Assembly (NCBI GenBank): GCA_040756655.1
Contig: JBFLYN010000012.1
Location: 1-64,000, forward strand
From: JBFLYN01 sp040756655
GTDB lineage: Bacteria > Bacillota > Sulfobacillia > UBA8153
Reading direction: 5' to 3'
DNA: 64,000 nt
The position numbers and the translations under genes were made by a program. The notes under the pieces were generated by a model that had not been told where the DNA came from, ran no database searches, and saw only the letters and a list, made by a program, of their open reading frames with translations. Positions 15,734 through 24,322 of the stretch are shown here, piece by piece; position 1 is the first letter of the stretch; each line of letters starts with the position of its first letter.

Positions 15734-16993
15734 TTACCTCATGAAGCCTTGGTACTGTCGCATCAGGAGGTGGGCCTCGATCTGTTTCATGGTTTCCAGA
15801 GCCACACCCACTACGATCAGCAGGGCTGGTCCTCCAAACTGGAGGCCGGGGATGTCCGTGACCAGCAGCATGAAGTTGGGCATCACCGCGATGAGCGCCA
15901 AGAAGATGGCTCCCACCAGGGTAATCCGGGACACTACCCTGGACAGCTGTTCAGCGGTGGGTCTGCCCGGCCTGATGCCCGGGATGAACCCCCCGTGCTT
16001 TTTCATGTTGTTGGCCACCTCAAACGGGTTGAACACCATGGCCGTGTAGAAATACGTGAAGAATATGATGAACATCATGTACGTGATGGTGTAAAACGGT
16101 CGCCTAGAGTCAAACAAGAGCTCAAAGTTACGAGCCCATGGAGCCGCCACGAACGAAGCTATGGTCGCCGGAAAGGCAAGCACCGACGAGGCGAAAATCA
16201 CCGGGATGACGCCTGCCTGGTTGATCCGGATGGGGATGTGCGTAGAATGACCTCCGTACATCCGGCGGCCTACCACGCGCTTGGCATACTGCACCGGGAT
16301 GCGGCGTTCTCCCTCGGTGATCCATACTACGGCCGCGATCACCGCAAGGCCGATGATGAGGAGTATTCCCAGGTTGAACAAGTTGATCCGCCCGGCCAAC
16401 AGCAGCCTGACCGTGTTGAACGTGCCGCTGGGAAGCCTGGACACGATACCCGCGAAGATGATCAACGAAATACCGTTGCCAATGCCCCGGTCGGTGATCT
16501 GTTCGCCCAGCCACATGAGAAACGCCGTCCCGGCCGTAAGGGTGATGACTACCATCCCAAGGCCCCTGGGGCTGGCATCCAGGAGAGCCCCCTGCCTTTG
16601 GAGGACAAAGGACATGCCCGTGGCCTGGATGAGCGCCAGGATTACTGTACCGTACCTAACGTACTGCTGCAGCTTCTTTTTGCCGTCTTCTTCTTTGGCC
16701 ATGGCCTCCCACTGGGGTATGACCACCGTCAAAAGCTGCATTATGATGGACGAGTTGATGTACGGCGTGATGCTCATGGCAAAGATAGAGAACGTCCTCA
16801 GGGCGCCTCCAGAAAACAGGTCCATGAACGCAAAGATCGAACCCTCGCGGAACATGTCGGCGATGATGGCTGTGTTGATCCCCGGGACCGGGACTGCCGT
16901 TCCCACCCTAAAGACCAGGAACATCCAGAGGGTGAACAGGATCCTTCGCCTCAGATCACCGATCCTCAGCGCAGTGCGGAGTGTCCCCAGCAC
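15734..16993 (-). CDS. secY: preprotein translocase subunit SecY
   Basis: SecY is the protein-conducting channel, working with SecE (encoded at 41404) and SecA. The 419 residues show about ten hydrophobic segments, the plug-region start FSGGALRTFSIFAMSITPYINSSI split over two helices, and the family segments YAKRVVGRRMYGG and PTFNPFEVANNMKKHGG-like FNPFEVANNMKKHGGFIPG. The GTG start directly follows the rplO stop. Nothing in the sequence suggests it is inactive. Confidence 0.96.
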   Translation of the reverse strand: MLGTLRTALRIGDLRRRILFTLWMFLVFRVGTAVPVPGINTAIIADMFREGSIFAFMDLFSGGALRTFSIFAMSITPYINSSIIMQLLTVVIPQWEAMAKEEDGKKKLQQYVRYGTVILALIQATGMSFVLQRQGALLDASPRGLGMVVITLTAGTAFLMWLGEQITDRGIGNGISLIIFAGIVSRLPSGTFNTVRLLLAGRINLFNLGILLIIGLAVIAAVVWITEGERRIPVQYAKRVVGRRMYGGHSTHIPIRINQAGVIPVIFASSVLAFPATIASFVAAPWARNFELLFDSRRPFYTITYMMFIIFFTYFYTAMVFNPFEVANNMKKHGGFIPGIRPGRPTAEQLSRVVSRITLVGAIFLALIAVMPNFMLLVTDIPGLQFGGPALLIVVGVALETMKQIEAHLLMRQYQGFMR

Positions 16994-17434
16994 CTATATC
17001 ACCTCGGCTTTGCCACCGGCAGCCTCAATACCCTGCGCTGCAGTGCGGCTGAACTGTTGAGCGCGAACGGTAAGAGCACGCTCCAATGTGCCTCGCCCGA
17101 GGATCTTGACGCCGTCGTAATTACCCTTGACCAACCGTTTCTCCCGCAGCAGTTCGGGGGTTACCACCGTACCGTCGGCAAACAGGTTCAAGTCGGAGAG
17201 ATTAACTTCGGCGTATACCTTCTTGAAGATGTTGGTGAAGCCCCGCTTGGGCACCCGCCTCACCAGAGGCATCTGGCCGCCCTCAAAGTGAGGACCCTTG
17301 CCCCCGCCCGCGCGCGCCTTCTGTCCTTTGTGCCCGCGGCCCGAAGTCTTGCCCCGGCCTGAGCCAATACCGCGGCCGACTCGTTTGCGTCTGATACGGG
17401 CTCCAGCCGGCGAGCTGAGCTCGTGCAAATCCAT
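16994..17434 (-). CDS. rplO: 50S ribosomal protein L15
   Basis: The 146-residue product begins MDLHELSSPAGARIRRKRVG and continues with the glycine/arginine-rich GRGIGSGRGKTSGRGHKGQ typical of L15. ATG at 17434 is chosen because AAGGAGG sits seven bases before it; a TTG two codons earlier is too close to that site. It is separated from rpsE by only 20 bases, so no rpmD (L30) gene fits between them, unlike most bacteria. Confidence 0.96.
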   Translation of the reverse strand: MDLHELSSPAGARIRRKRVGRGIGSGRGKTSGRGHKGQKARAGGGKGPHFEGGQMPLVRRVPKRGFTNIFKKVYAEVNLSDLNLFADGTVVTPELLREKRLVKGNYDGVKILGRGTLERALTVRAQQFSRTAAQGIEAAGGKAEVI

Positions 17435-17454
17435 GGCCAAACCTCCTTATGGGT

Positions 17455-18012
17455 CTACTGCGACTTCTCTTCTACGCTACGAACGCGGCCGCGCAGCCGG
17501 GCAATATCTTCAGCACTACGTAGCGTCTTGAGCCCTTCGATAGTGGCATACACTACGTTACAGTGATTGTCGGAACCAAGAGACTTGGAAAGCACATCCC
17601 TGATGCCGGCCAGTTCGAGGACGGCCCGGACGGCGGCCCCGGCAATTACTCCGGTTCCCTGAGATGCCGGCTTGATCAGGACTCGCCCGGCGCCGAACTC
17701 TCCGGTAACCTCGTGAGGAATGGTGGTCCTGATCCGTCGGACCTCAATGAGGTTCTTTTTGGCATCCTCGATGCCCTTGCGGATGGCTTCCGGAACCTCA
17801 CTAGCCTTACCCAGGCCAGCTCCGACCTTACCGTCCTCGTTGCCCACCACCACCAGTGCCCGGAAGGAACGGCGGCGTCCACCCTTGACCGTCTTGGACA
17901 CGGGGCTGATGGACACCACGCGCTCTTTAAACTCGACTTCGCCCTCGACCTGCGGCTGCTGGTCTCTACGGGGGGGGCGGTCACCCCTGGTTTGACGCTG
18001 TTGTCGCGCCAC
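17455..18012 (-). CDS. rpsE: 30S ribosomal protein S5
   Basis: S5 is at the mRNA entry site and influences decoding accuracy. The 185 residues have a charged N-terminal extension (about 25 residues, Gln/Arg-rich) before FKERVVSISPVSKTVKGGRR, then VGAGLGKASEVPEAIRKGI, RVLIKPASQGTGVIAGA and the C-terminal SKSLGSDNHCNVVYATIEG. GTG start with AGGAGGG upstream. The next gene is rplO, with rpmD missing. Confidence 0.96.
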   Translation of the reverse strand: MARQQRQTRGDRPPRRDQQPQVEGEVEFKERVVSISPVSKTVKGGRRRSFRALVVVGNEDGKVGAGLGKASEVPEAIRKGIEDAKKNLIEVRRIRTTIPHEVTGEFGAGRVLIKPASQGTGVIAGAAVRAVLELAGIRDVLSKSLGSDNHCNVVYATIEGLKTLRSAEDIARLRGRVRSVEEKSQ

Positions 18013-18029
18013 ACAATTCCCTCCTTCCT

Positions 18030-18398
18030 CTAGAACTCTAGTCCGGCGGCACGGGCGCCCTTGGCCACGGCTGCCACCCGGCCGTGAAAAATGTACCCGC
18101 CGCGGTCAAAGACCACTGTGGAGATTCCCCTGGAAAGGGCCCGGCGGCCCACTAGCTGGCCAACAACCTCGGCAGCGGCAACATTGCTAGTGGCGTCCAA
18201 GGAATTCCTGACCTCTGGATCCAAGGTTGATGCAAAGGCCAGGGTCTGACCGGTGGAGTCGTCGATGACCTGGGCGTATATGTGCTTTGAACTGCGGAAC
18301 ACAGAAAGCCGCGGGCGCTGGGATGTGCCGAAGCTAAGCTTGCGCACCCGCTGGTGCCGCCTCTTCCGGGCCAGGTTCTTATCCTGCTTCTTTAGCAA
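18030..18398 (-). CDS. rplR: 50S ribosomal protein L18
   Basis: L18 binds 5S rRNA with L5. The 122-residue protein shows RRHQRVRKLSFGTSQRPRL, VFRSSKHIYAQVIDD and the C-terminal VVFDRGGYIFHGRVAAVA, all conserved. It starts at a TTG with a GCGAGG site. Its position between rplF and rpsE is standard. Confidence 0.96.
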   Translation of the reverse strand: MLKKQDKNLARKRRHQRVRKLSFGTSQRPRLSVFRSSKHIYAQVIDDSTGQTLAFASTLDPEVRNSLDATSNVAAAEVVGQLVGRRALSRGISTVVFDRGGYIFHGRVAAVAKGARAAGLEF

Positions 18399-18412
18399 CC
18401 AGATTCACCTCG

Positions 18413-18952
18413 CTACTTCTTACCTGCCTTGCCCGCCTTGCGACGGACTCGCTCACCCGCATACCTGATGCCTTTGCCCTGATAGGGCTCAGGCGGCCTT
18501 ACATCCCGGATGGTGGCGGCCAGCTGGCCCACGGCTTCCTTGTCGCGGCCCTTGACCACCACCAGCGTTGGGTTGGGTACATCGATCTCGATGCCTTCAG
18601 GCGGGATGAACTCCACCGGGTGTGAGTAGCCCACCGACAGTACCAGCTTGTTGCCGGACTTGGTAGCCCGGTAGCCAACACCTACAATCTCCAGTGACTT
18701 GGAGAACCCCTTGGTGACACCCTCAACCATATTCGAAATCAGGGTCCTAGTCAAGCCGTGTAGAGAACGCATGCGCTCAGAATCGTTGGGACGCTCCACA
18801 ATAACCTTGCCACCTTCGACCCGCACCGCCAAATCGGGATGAAGCTCCCTTTGCAGGTTCCCCCGGGGTCCTTTGACCGCGACTACCGTCCCTTTTACCT
18901 GGAGGTCGACCTCGGCAGGTATGGGAATGGGGCGTCTACCTATGCGCGACAT
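18413..18952 (-). CDS. rplF: 50S ribosomal protein L6
   Basis: L6 lies near the GTPase centre of the 50S subunit. The 179 residues contain two L6 repeats: MSRIGRRPIPIP at the start, VKGPRGNLQRELHPD, and the C-terminal PEPYQGKGIRYAGERVRRKAG signature. The ATG follows GAGGTG. The gene order rpsH-rplF-rplR is normal. Confidence 0.97.
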   Translation of the reverse strand: MSRIGRRPIPIPAEVDLQVKGTVVAVKGPRGNLQRELHPDLAVRVEGGKVIVERPNDSERMRSLHGLTRTLISNMVEGVTKGFSKSLEIVGVGYRATKSGNKLVLSVGYSHPVEFIPPEGIEIDVPNPTLVVVKGRDKEAVGQLAATIRDVRPPEPYQGKGIRYAGERVRRKAGKAGKK

Positions 18953-18978
18953 TGATTTTCACCTCACAACCAGGGACC

Positions 18979-19371
18979 CTACCAGATGTAGCAGAGCACT
19001 TCGCCGCCCACGCCGGCCGCGCGGGCCTGGCGGTCTGTCATGATCCCCTTGGATGTTGATATAATGGCTATGCCAAGCCCCCCCAAGACCCGGGGGATCT
19101 GTTCCTTGCTGGCGTAAACACGCAATCCAGGTTTGGATATCCTCTTGAGGCCCGAGATGACCTTGGTCCGGTTGGGGCCGTATTTCAGGTAGACCCTGAT
19201 CCTGCCCTGGTACTCGTCATCCACCCATTCGAAATCCCGGATGAAACCTTCTTCCTTAAGGATCTGCGCCACGGCCTTCTTCATCTTGGAGCCGGGTATC
19301 TCCACTCGCTCGTGCCTTGCCATAGTGGCGTTTCTGATCCTGGTGAGCATGTCGGCAACTGGATCGGTCAT
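18979..19371 (-). CDS. rpsH: 30S ribosomal protein S8
   Basis: S8 binds helix 21 of 16S rRNA and in many bacteria represses the spc operon. The 130-residue product opens MTDPVADMLTRIRNA and ends with GIMTDRQARAAGVGGEVLCYIW, the usual C-terminus. ATG start with GGAGG upstream. I did not find a clear S8-binding mimic at rplE. Confidence 0.97.
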   Translation of the reverse strand: MTDPVADMLTRIRNATMARHERVEIPGSKMKKAVAQILKEEGFIRDFEWVDDEYQGRIRVYLKYGPNRTKVISGLKRISKPGLRVYASKEQIPRVLGGLGIAIISTSKGIMTDRQARAAGVGGEVLCYIW

Positions 19372-19407
19372 GCCGCTGCAAACCTCCTTCTTCCGTCTGC
19401 CGTCATC

Positions 19408-19593
19408 TTACCAGCTGGCCTTCTTGATGCCAGGGATCTCGCCCCGGTGGGCCATTTCCCTAAAGCACAGGCGGCATAGGCCAAATCTCCGCATGTAAGC
19501 GTGGGGACGGCCGCAGACCTTGCACCGGTTATGCTTTCTCACGGCGAACCGGGGGGTCCGGTTCGACTTATTGATCATCGCTTTGCCCGCCAC
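19408..19593 (-). CDS. rpsZ: 30S ribosomal protein S14, type Z
   Basis: The short 61-residue form carries two Cys pairs, RCKVCGRPH and LCRLCFREMAH, the zinc site of type-Z S14 typical of Gram-positives. It ends GEIPGIKKASW as expected. GTG start behind AGGAGGG. It sits between rplE and rpsH. Confidence 0.97.
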   Translation of the reverse strand: MAGKAMINKSNRTPRFAVRKHNRCKVCGRPHAYMRRFGLCRLCFREMAHRGEIPGIKKASW

Positions 19594-19605
19594 TGTCTCC
19601 CTCCT

Positions 19606-20148
19606 TTACTGGTCCCTGAAAGGCATGCCCATGAGTTTCAGCAGCTGCAGAGCTTCCTCATCGGTATGGGCGGAAGTTACAATGATGATGTCCATGCCCC
19701 GGATTTTTTCCACTTTGTCGTAGTCGATCTCCGGAAACACTAGCTGCTCTTTGAGACCCAGAGTATAGTTGCCCCGGCCGTCGAACCCCCGAGGCGACAC
19801 TCCGCGGAAATCACGTACTCTAGGCAGAGCAACACTGACCAGCTTAGTGAAGAAATCTTGCATCCTTTCACCGCGCAGGGTTACTTTGCAGCCGATGGAC
19901 ATGCCAGCGCGTAACTTGAAGGCAGCTATGGATTTCTTGGCCTTGGTTATGACCGGCTTTTGACCGGTAATCAGGGTAAGATCGGCCACGGCAGCATCCA
20001 GGGCCTTGGGGTTCTGAATGGCCTCGCCGACCCCCATATTGACTACGATCTTGACCAGGCGAGGTACCTGGAGCTTGTTGGTATATGGAAATGCCTTCAT
20101 CATGGCCGGCACAACTTCGTTAACATACTTGTCTTTCAAACTGGACAC
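19606..20148 (-). CDS. rplE: 50S ribosomal protein L5
   Basis: L5 binds 5S rRNA and contacts P-site tRNA. I chose the GTG at 20148, which gives MSSLKDKYVNEVVPAMMK and the normal length of 180 residues. It is preceded by AAGGAGG at eight bases, whereas the longer frame to 20169 has this site inside it. Family segments include VVNMGVGEAIQN, GQKPVITKAKKSIAAFKLR and VSPRGFDGRGNYTLGLKEQ. Confidence 0.95.
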   Translation of the reverse strand: MSSLKDKYVNEVVPAMMKAFPYTNKLQVPRLVKIVVNMGVGEAIQNPKALDAAVADLTLITGQKPVITKAKKSIAAFKLRAGMSIGCKVTLRGERMQDFFTKLVSVALPRVRDFRGVSPRGFDGRGNYTLGLKEQLVFPEIDYDKVEKIRGMDIIIVTSAHTDEEALQLLKLMGMPFRDQ

Positions 20149-20191
20149 CAGTGCTGCCTCCTTCGCCACACGGCCTTGGGTACTTCCGGTC

Positions 20192-20524
20192 CTAACGGTC
20201 GATAACTTCCCCGCACCTTTTGCACACCCGGACTACCCTGCCGGTCTCCAGCATCTTCTTGCCTGCCCTGCTGGCCTGGTCACATTTGGAGCAATACAGC
20301 ATCACGTTGGAGCTGGCAAGAGGAGCTTCCTTGTCAACAATCCCGCCTTGCATCACTTTCTGGGTGGGCCGCTGGTGCTTCTTGACTATGTTAGCGCCCT
20401 CCACGACTACACGACCAGTTTCCGGGACCACCCGGAGTACCCGGCCCTTGTGTCCTCTGTCCTTCCCGGCGATGACCTTGACCATATCGCCCTTGCGCAC
20501 ATGCACACGGTTTCCGTGACTCAA
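20192..20524 (-). CDS. rplX: 50S ribosomal protein L24
   Basis: L24 starts 50S assembly. The 110-residue protein has the KOW segment VRKGDMVKVIAGKDRGHKG and EGANIVKKHQRPTQ. The second half carries two Cys pairs (YCSKCDQ and VCKRCGEV), a zinc-ribbon-like feature seen in some bacterial L24. TTG start with AAAGGAGG upstream. Confidence 0.95.
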   Translation of the reverse strand: MSHGNRVHVRKGDMVKVIAGKDRGHKGRVLRVVPETGRVVVEGANIVKKHQRPTQKVMQGGIVDKEAPLASSNVMLYCSKCDQASRAGKKMLETGRVVRVCKRCGEVIDR

Positions 20525-20549
20525 AGTTAGCCCTCCTTTCGGCTCCGCC

Positions 20550-20918
20550 CTAAAGCACTTCGGGAGCCAAGGATACGATCTTCATGAATTCCTTTTCGCG
20601 CAGTTCGCGCGCTACCGGCCCGAAAATTCGGGTGCCTCTCGGCTCGCGGGCATCCTTGAGGATGACGGCGGCGTTCTCATCAAACCGGATGTGGGACCCG
20701 TCGTCACGCCGGGTGCCCTGCTTGGTCCGAACTATCACCGCTCTTACCACATCGCCCTTTTTGACCACGCCGCCGGGGGCAGCTTCTTTGACCGAGGCGA
20801 CAATGATGTCACCGAGGTTGGCATACCGGCGATGGGAACCGCCAAGTACCTTGATGCACATGATCTTCTTGGCCCCGCTGTTGTCTGCCACATTCAGCCT
20901 GGTCTGTGCCTGGATCAT
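20550..20918 (-). CDS. rplN: 50S ribosomal protein L14
   Basis: L14 contributes to the 50S face that meets the 30S subunit. The 122 residues open MIQAQTRLNVADNSGAKKIM and contain VLGGSHRRYANLGDIIVASV and ARELREKEFMKIVSLAPEVL, all highly conserved. ATG with GGGAGGG upstream. Standard place between rpsQ and rplX. Confidence 0.97.
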   Translation of the reverse strand: MIQAQTRLNVADNSGAKKIMCIKVLGGSHRRYANLGDIIVASVKEAAPGGVVKKGDVVRAVIVRTKQGTRRDDGSHIRFDENAAVILKDAREPRGTRIFGPVARELREKEFMKIVSLAPEVL

Positions 20919-20942
20919 CGTCCGACCCTCCCATGCCCCCGT

Positions 20943-21197
20943 CTACTTGGCTTTCTTGATAATTTCCATGACCCGCCACCGCTTGTCATGGCTAAGAGGG
21001 CGGGTTTCCATCAGGCGAACCTCGTCTCCCACCCGGCACTCATTGTTCTCATCGTGGGCCTTGAGCTTCTTGGTGGTCTTGACTCGTCGCCCGTACAAGG
21101 GGTGAGCTACGACCCTTTCCACAGCGACAACCACGGTCTTATCCATCTTGTCGCTGACCACAACACCTACTCTGATCTTGCGCATCCCGCGTTCCAC
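20943..21197 (-). CDS. rpsQ: 30S ribosomal protein S17
   Basis: S17 is a primary 16S rRNA binder. The 84-residue product shows RKIRVGVVVSDKMDKTVVVA and the conserved PLYGRRVKTTKKLKAHDE and GDEVRLMETRPLSHDKRW. GTG start behind AAAGGGGGAG; an internal ATG four codons later is possible. Confidence 0.96.
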   Translation of the reverse strand: MERGMRKIRVGVVVSDKMDKTVVVAVERVVAHPLYGRRVKTTKKLKAHDENNECRVGDEVRLMETRPLSHDKRWRVMEIIKKAK

Positions 21198-21218
21198 TTC
21201 TGCTCCCCCTTTCTGCCG

Positions 21219-21413
21219 TCAGGCCCGGTTGGCTCGCTCGTGCAGGATGGTCTTAACCCGGGCGATGGAGCGCTTAACTTCACGCAACCGAATAGGGTTC
21301 TCCAGCTGGCCAGTGGCATGCTGGAAGCGCAAGTTGAACAACTCTTCCTTTAGAGAACGCAGTCTCTTATCGAGTTCCCGGTTGTCCAGGTCCCGTATCT
21401 CCTTAGCCTTCAT
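21219..21413 (-). CDS. rpmC: 50S ribosomal protein L29
   Basis: The 64 residues read MKAKEIRDLDNRELDKRL at the start and include LKEELFNLRFQHATGQLENP, the L29 signature. L29 borders the exit tunnel and helps dock signal-recognition particle and trigger factor. The ATG at 21413 overlaps the end of rplP, so translation is coupled. The longer upstream frame is inside rplP and has no family support. Confidence 0.95.
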   Translation of the reverse strand: MKAKEIRDLDNRELDKRLRSLKEELFNLRFQHATGQLENPIRLREVKRSIARVKTILHERANRA

Positions 21414-21840
21414 GGCCGGCTTCACCACCCAGCGCTTCTCTCGTAACAAACTTGGTTTTGAGCGGCAGCTTGTGACCGGCCAGGCGCATGGCTTCCCTGG
21501 CGATCTCCTCAGACACTCCCGCCAGCTCAAACAGGATCCGGCCCGGCTTGACTACGGCCACCCAGTACTCTGGGTTCCCTTTGCCCGACCCCATGCGAGT
21601 CTCCGCCGGCTTTTTGGTGACTGGCTTGTCGGGAAAGATCTTGATCCATACCTTTCCGCCGCGCTTGATGTACCGGGTGAGCGCGACCCGGGCCGCTTCG
21701 ATCTGTCGGTCAGTGACCCAGGCAGGTTCAAGAGCCTGCAGGCCGTACTCGCCGTAGATCACCTCGGCGCCGCTATATGCCTGGCCCGTCATGCGGCCGC
21801 GGTGTTGCTTCCTAAACTTAACCCTCTTGGGCATTAACAC
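21403..21840 (-). CDS. rplP: 50S ribosomal protein L16
   Basis: L16 helps place A-site tRNA in the peptidyl transferase centre. The 145-residue product begins MLMPKRVKFRKQHRGRM and contains GSGKGNPEYWVAVVKPGRI and the C-terminal LAGHKLPLKTKFVTRE. The GTG at 21840 is chosen because GGGAGG lies ten bases upstream and the resulting start matches the family; the ATG two codons later is less well spaced. Confidence 0.95.
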   Translation of the reverse strand: MLMPKRVKFRKQHRGRMTGQAYSGAEVIYGEYGLQALEPAWVTDRQIEAARVALTRYIKRGGKVWIKIFPDKPVTKKPAETRMGSGKGNPEYWVAVVKPGRILFELAGVSEEIAREAMRLAGHKLPLKTKFVTREALGGEAGHEG

Positions 21841-21847
21841 GTCCAGA

Positions 21848-22504
21848 CTACCTCCCTTGGCCTTTGGCCCGCTTGGGCGGAAGCACCTGCCCCTTGTAGA
21901 TCCAGACTTTGACGCCGATCTGACCGGCAGCCGTGCGAGCCTCGGCAAACCCGTAGTCTATATCAGCCCGGAGTGTGTGCAGCGGAACGGTGCCTTCCAC
22001 GTCGCGCTCGCGCCGGGCAATCTCCGCACCGGCCAAGCGGCCGGACACGACTATCTTGCACCCTTTCGCCCCCAGGCGCATGGCCCGCCCGATGGCTTGC
22101 TTCATGGCCCGGCGGAAGGATATCCTCTTCTCAATGGCTGAGGCCACATTTTCCGCTACCAGCTGCGCGTCCACTTCGGGTACCTTGACCTCGACGATGT
22201 TGACCGAGACTTGTTTTTTGGTCATAACCTCCAGCTTCTTCCGGAGATCCTCGACACCTGCTCCGCCCCGCCCGATGACCATGCCCGGCTTGGCCGTGTG
22301 GATAGTCACCTTGATACGGTTGGCTGCTCGTTCGATCTCCACCCTGGAAATACCGGCGTTGTACATGGTCTTTTTGACAAACCGGCGCAGTTTGATATCT
22401 TCATGGAGCAAATCCACGTAGTCACGCTTGCCCGCAAACCACTTGGCGTCCCAGTCCTTGATGATACCGATCCGGAGACCCTTCGGATGCACCTTCTGAC
22501 CCAC
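21848..22504 (-). CDS. rpsC: 30S ribosomal protein S3
   Basis: S3 surrounds the mRNA entry channel. The 218 residues start MGQKVHPKGLRIGIIKDWDA, include the KH domain KPGMVIGRGGAGVEDLRKKL and the GAKGCKIVVSGRLAGAEIAR segment, and end basic. GTG start directly after the rplV stop. Standard rplV-rpsC-rplP order. Confidence 0.97.
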   Translation of the reverse strand: MGQKVHPKGLRIGIIKDWDAKWFAGKRDYVDLLHEDIKLRRFVKKTMYNAGISRVEIERAANRIKVTIHTAKPGMVIGRGGAGVEDLRKKLEVMTKKQVSVNIVEVKVPEVDAQLVAENVASAIEKRISFRRAMKQAIGRAMRLGAKGCKIVVSGRLAGAEIARRERDVEGTVPLHTLRADIDYGFAEARTAAGQIGVKVWIYKGQVLPPKRAKGQGR

Positions 22505-22849
22505 TTATCTGCCCTCCTCTCGTTCCCGGACTACCACGGTTACGTGGCTGGAACGCTTCAGTATGGCGAATGCCTGACCCCGCTGCCGGGGGTGAAATCG
22601 CTTCATAGTGGGCCCTTCATCGGCATAAGCCTCGGCGACATAGAGGTCACCGGGGTTCATATCCAGGTTATTTTCGGCGTTGGCCACCGCCGAACGGACG
22701 ACCTTCTCTATGACGCCTGATGCCCTCTTGGGCGTATACCTGAGAATTGAGAGGGCTTCACCGACGCTCTTGCCCCGGATCAGATTCAGCACTATCCGGA
22801 CCTTCCTGGGCGTGATCCTGATGTGCCTGGCCGTAGCCCTAGCCTCCAT
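22505..22849 (-). CDS. rplV: 50S ribosomal protein L22
   Basis: L22 lines the exit tunnel constriction where macrolides act. The 114-residue protein shows RHIRITPRKVRIVLNLIRGK and GPTMKRFHPRQRGQAF, the loop that enters the tunnel, with no unusual insertion. ATG behind AAAGGAGG. Confidence 0.97.
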   Translation of the reverse strand: MEARATARHIRITPRKVRIVLNLIRGKSVGEALSILRYTPKRASGVIEKVVRSAVANAENNLDMNPGDLYVAEAYADEGPTMKRFHPRQRGQAFAILKRSSHVTVVVREREEGR

Positions 22850-22871
22850 CAGCGGCCCCTCCTTTCACCGT

Positions 22872-23156
22872 CTACTTGAGTGCAGTTGACCTTTCGGTGT
22901 GATGACCATGGCCCCTGAAGGTCCGGGTAGGGGCAAACTCGCCTAGCTTGTGACCGATCATGTCTTCGGTGATGTACACCGGCACATGACGTCGGCCGTC
23001 ATGCACAGCAATGGTGTGACCTAGCATGTCAGGCACGATGGTGGAAGCCCGGGACCAAGTCTTGATAACCCGCTTTTCCCCCTTGGCATTGAGCGCCGAC
23101 ACCTTGGCCATGAGTCTTGCGTCCATGTATGGCCCCTTTTTCAGTGACCTTCCCAT
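22872..23156 (-). CDS. rpsS: 30S ribosomal protein S19
   Basis: The 94-residue product begins MGRSLKKGPYMDARLMAKV and contains IKTWSRASTIVPDMLGHTIA and GHKLGEFAPTRTFRGH, the S19 core in the 30S head. ATG with AAAGGGGG upstream. Lies between rplB and rplV as usual. Confidence 0.97.
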   Translation of the reverse strand: MGRSLKKGPYMDARLMAKVSALNAKGEKRVIKTWSRASTIVPDMLGHTIAVHDGRRHVPVYITEDMIGHKLGEFAPTRTFRGHGHHTERSTALK

Positions 23157-23174
23157 GAGGCTACCCCCTTTCCG

Positions 23175-24002
23175 TTACTTACGGCGCCGGACGATGTACT
23201 GGTTGGACGCCTTGCCCTTTTTGCGGGTGCGATATCCCAGGGTAGGTTTGCCCCAGGGAGTCACCGGCTGTGGGCGCCCGATGGGCGACTTGCCCTCACC
23301 GCCGCCATGGGGATGATCCACCGGGTTCATAACCACACCGCGGACCTCCGGCCTCCGCCCCATCCAACGCTTGCGCCCGGCCTTCCCGATGACTATGTTC
23401 TCGTGTTCCACATTACCCATTTGACCGACGGTAGCCCGGCAGTCCTGGGGAAGCAAGCGCTGCTCGCCCGATGGCATGCGCAACAGGGCATAGGCTCCTT
23501 CCTTGGCCATGATCTGCGCTGATGTACCAGCAGACCTTACCAGCTGGCCGCCCTTACCCGGCTGCATCTCAATGTTGTGCACCACAGTGCCGGTGGGCAT
23601 GTGGCGCAAGGGAAGACAGTTGCCCGGTTTGATGTCGGCGTTGGGCCCGGAAATCACCGTGCTCCCAACCTTAAGGCCGACAGGAGCCAGGATGTACCGC
23701 TTCTCGCCATCAGCATAGCTAACCAGTGCAATACGTGCCGACCGGTTGGGATCGTACTCTATAGACTGGACCTTGGCCGGGATGCCGTCCTTGTTACGCT
23801 TGAAATCAATGAGACGGTATAACCGTCGCGAGCCACCGCCCCGGTGCCTGACGGTAAGCTTGCCGCGGACATTCCGGCCGGAATGCTTTTTTAGGCTCTG
23901 GGTCAAAGCCTTTTCGGGCTCGCCCCGGGTGATGTCTTCAAAGCTACTTACGGTCATCTGCCTTCGCCCTGGTGACGTCGGCTTGAACTTCTTAACCGGC
24001 AA
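23175..24002 (-). CDS. rplB: 50S ribosomal protein L2
   Basis: L2 is needed for subunit association and peptidyl transferase. The 275 residues include RHRGGGSRRLYRLIDFKRNK, VVHNIEMQPGKGGQLVRSAG and VRGVVMNPVDHPHGGGEGKS, which holds the conserved His. TTG start behind AGGAGGG. The family's C-terminal basic tail is complete. Confidence 0.97.
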   Translation of the reverse strand: MPVKKFKPTSPGRRQMTVSSFEDITRGEPEKALTQSLKKHSGRNVRGKLTVRHRGGGSRRLYRLIDFKRNKDGIPAKVQSIEYDPNRSARIALVSYADGEKRYILAPVGLKVGSTVISGPNADIKPGNCLPLRHMPTGTVVHNIEMQPGKGGQLVRSAGTSAQIMAKEGAYALLRMPSGEQRLLPQDCRATVGQMGNVEHENIVIGKAGRKRWMGRRPEVRGVVMNPVDHPHGGGEGKSPIGRPQPVTPWGKPTLGYRTRKKGKASNQYIVRRRK

Positions 24003-24040
24003 GGTTTTCCCTCCTTTCCATGCCGCCTAGATCCCTGCCT

Positions 24041-24322
24041 TTAGGCCTCAAACAGTTCGATCCTCTGGCCTTCTTTGAGGCTGACCACGGCTTTTTTCCA
24101 GCTAGGCTGCCGCCCGCGATGCACACCCATGCGCCGCATCTTACCGAGTATCCTCATGGTGTTGACACTTACCACGTCCACCTTGAAGATCTCTTCTACC
24201 GCGGCCTTGATCTGTGACTTGTTGGCCCTCACGTCCACGGCGAAGCTGTACTGGCCCTCGGCCATCTGCGAGTTGCTCTTCTCAGTGACCAGCGGCCTGA
24301 TGATAATGTCCCTGGCATCCAT
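24041..24322 (-). CDS. rplW: 50S ribosomal protein L23
   Basis: L23 forms the trigger-factor docking site at the exit tunnel. The 93-residue product shows IIRPLVTEKSNSQMAEGQYS, FKVDVVSVNTMRILGKMRRM and a C-terminal LKEGQRIELFEA. Its ATG overlaps the rplD stop. Confidence 0.96.
   Translation of the reverse strand: MDARDIIIRPLVTEKSNSQMAEGQYSFAVDVRANKSQIKAAVEEIFKVDVVSVNTMRILGKMRRMGVHRGRQPSWKKAVVSLKEGQRIELFEA

Noticed and set aside
15308..17362. 684-codon open frame on the plus strand
   Set aside because: It lies antisense to adk, secY and rplO, all of which are clearly real. GC-rich genes leave long open antisense frames; it has no ribosome site or recognisable domain.
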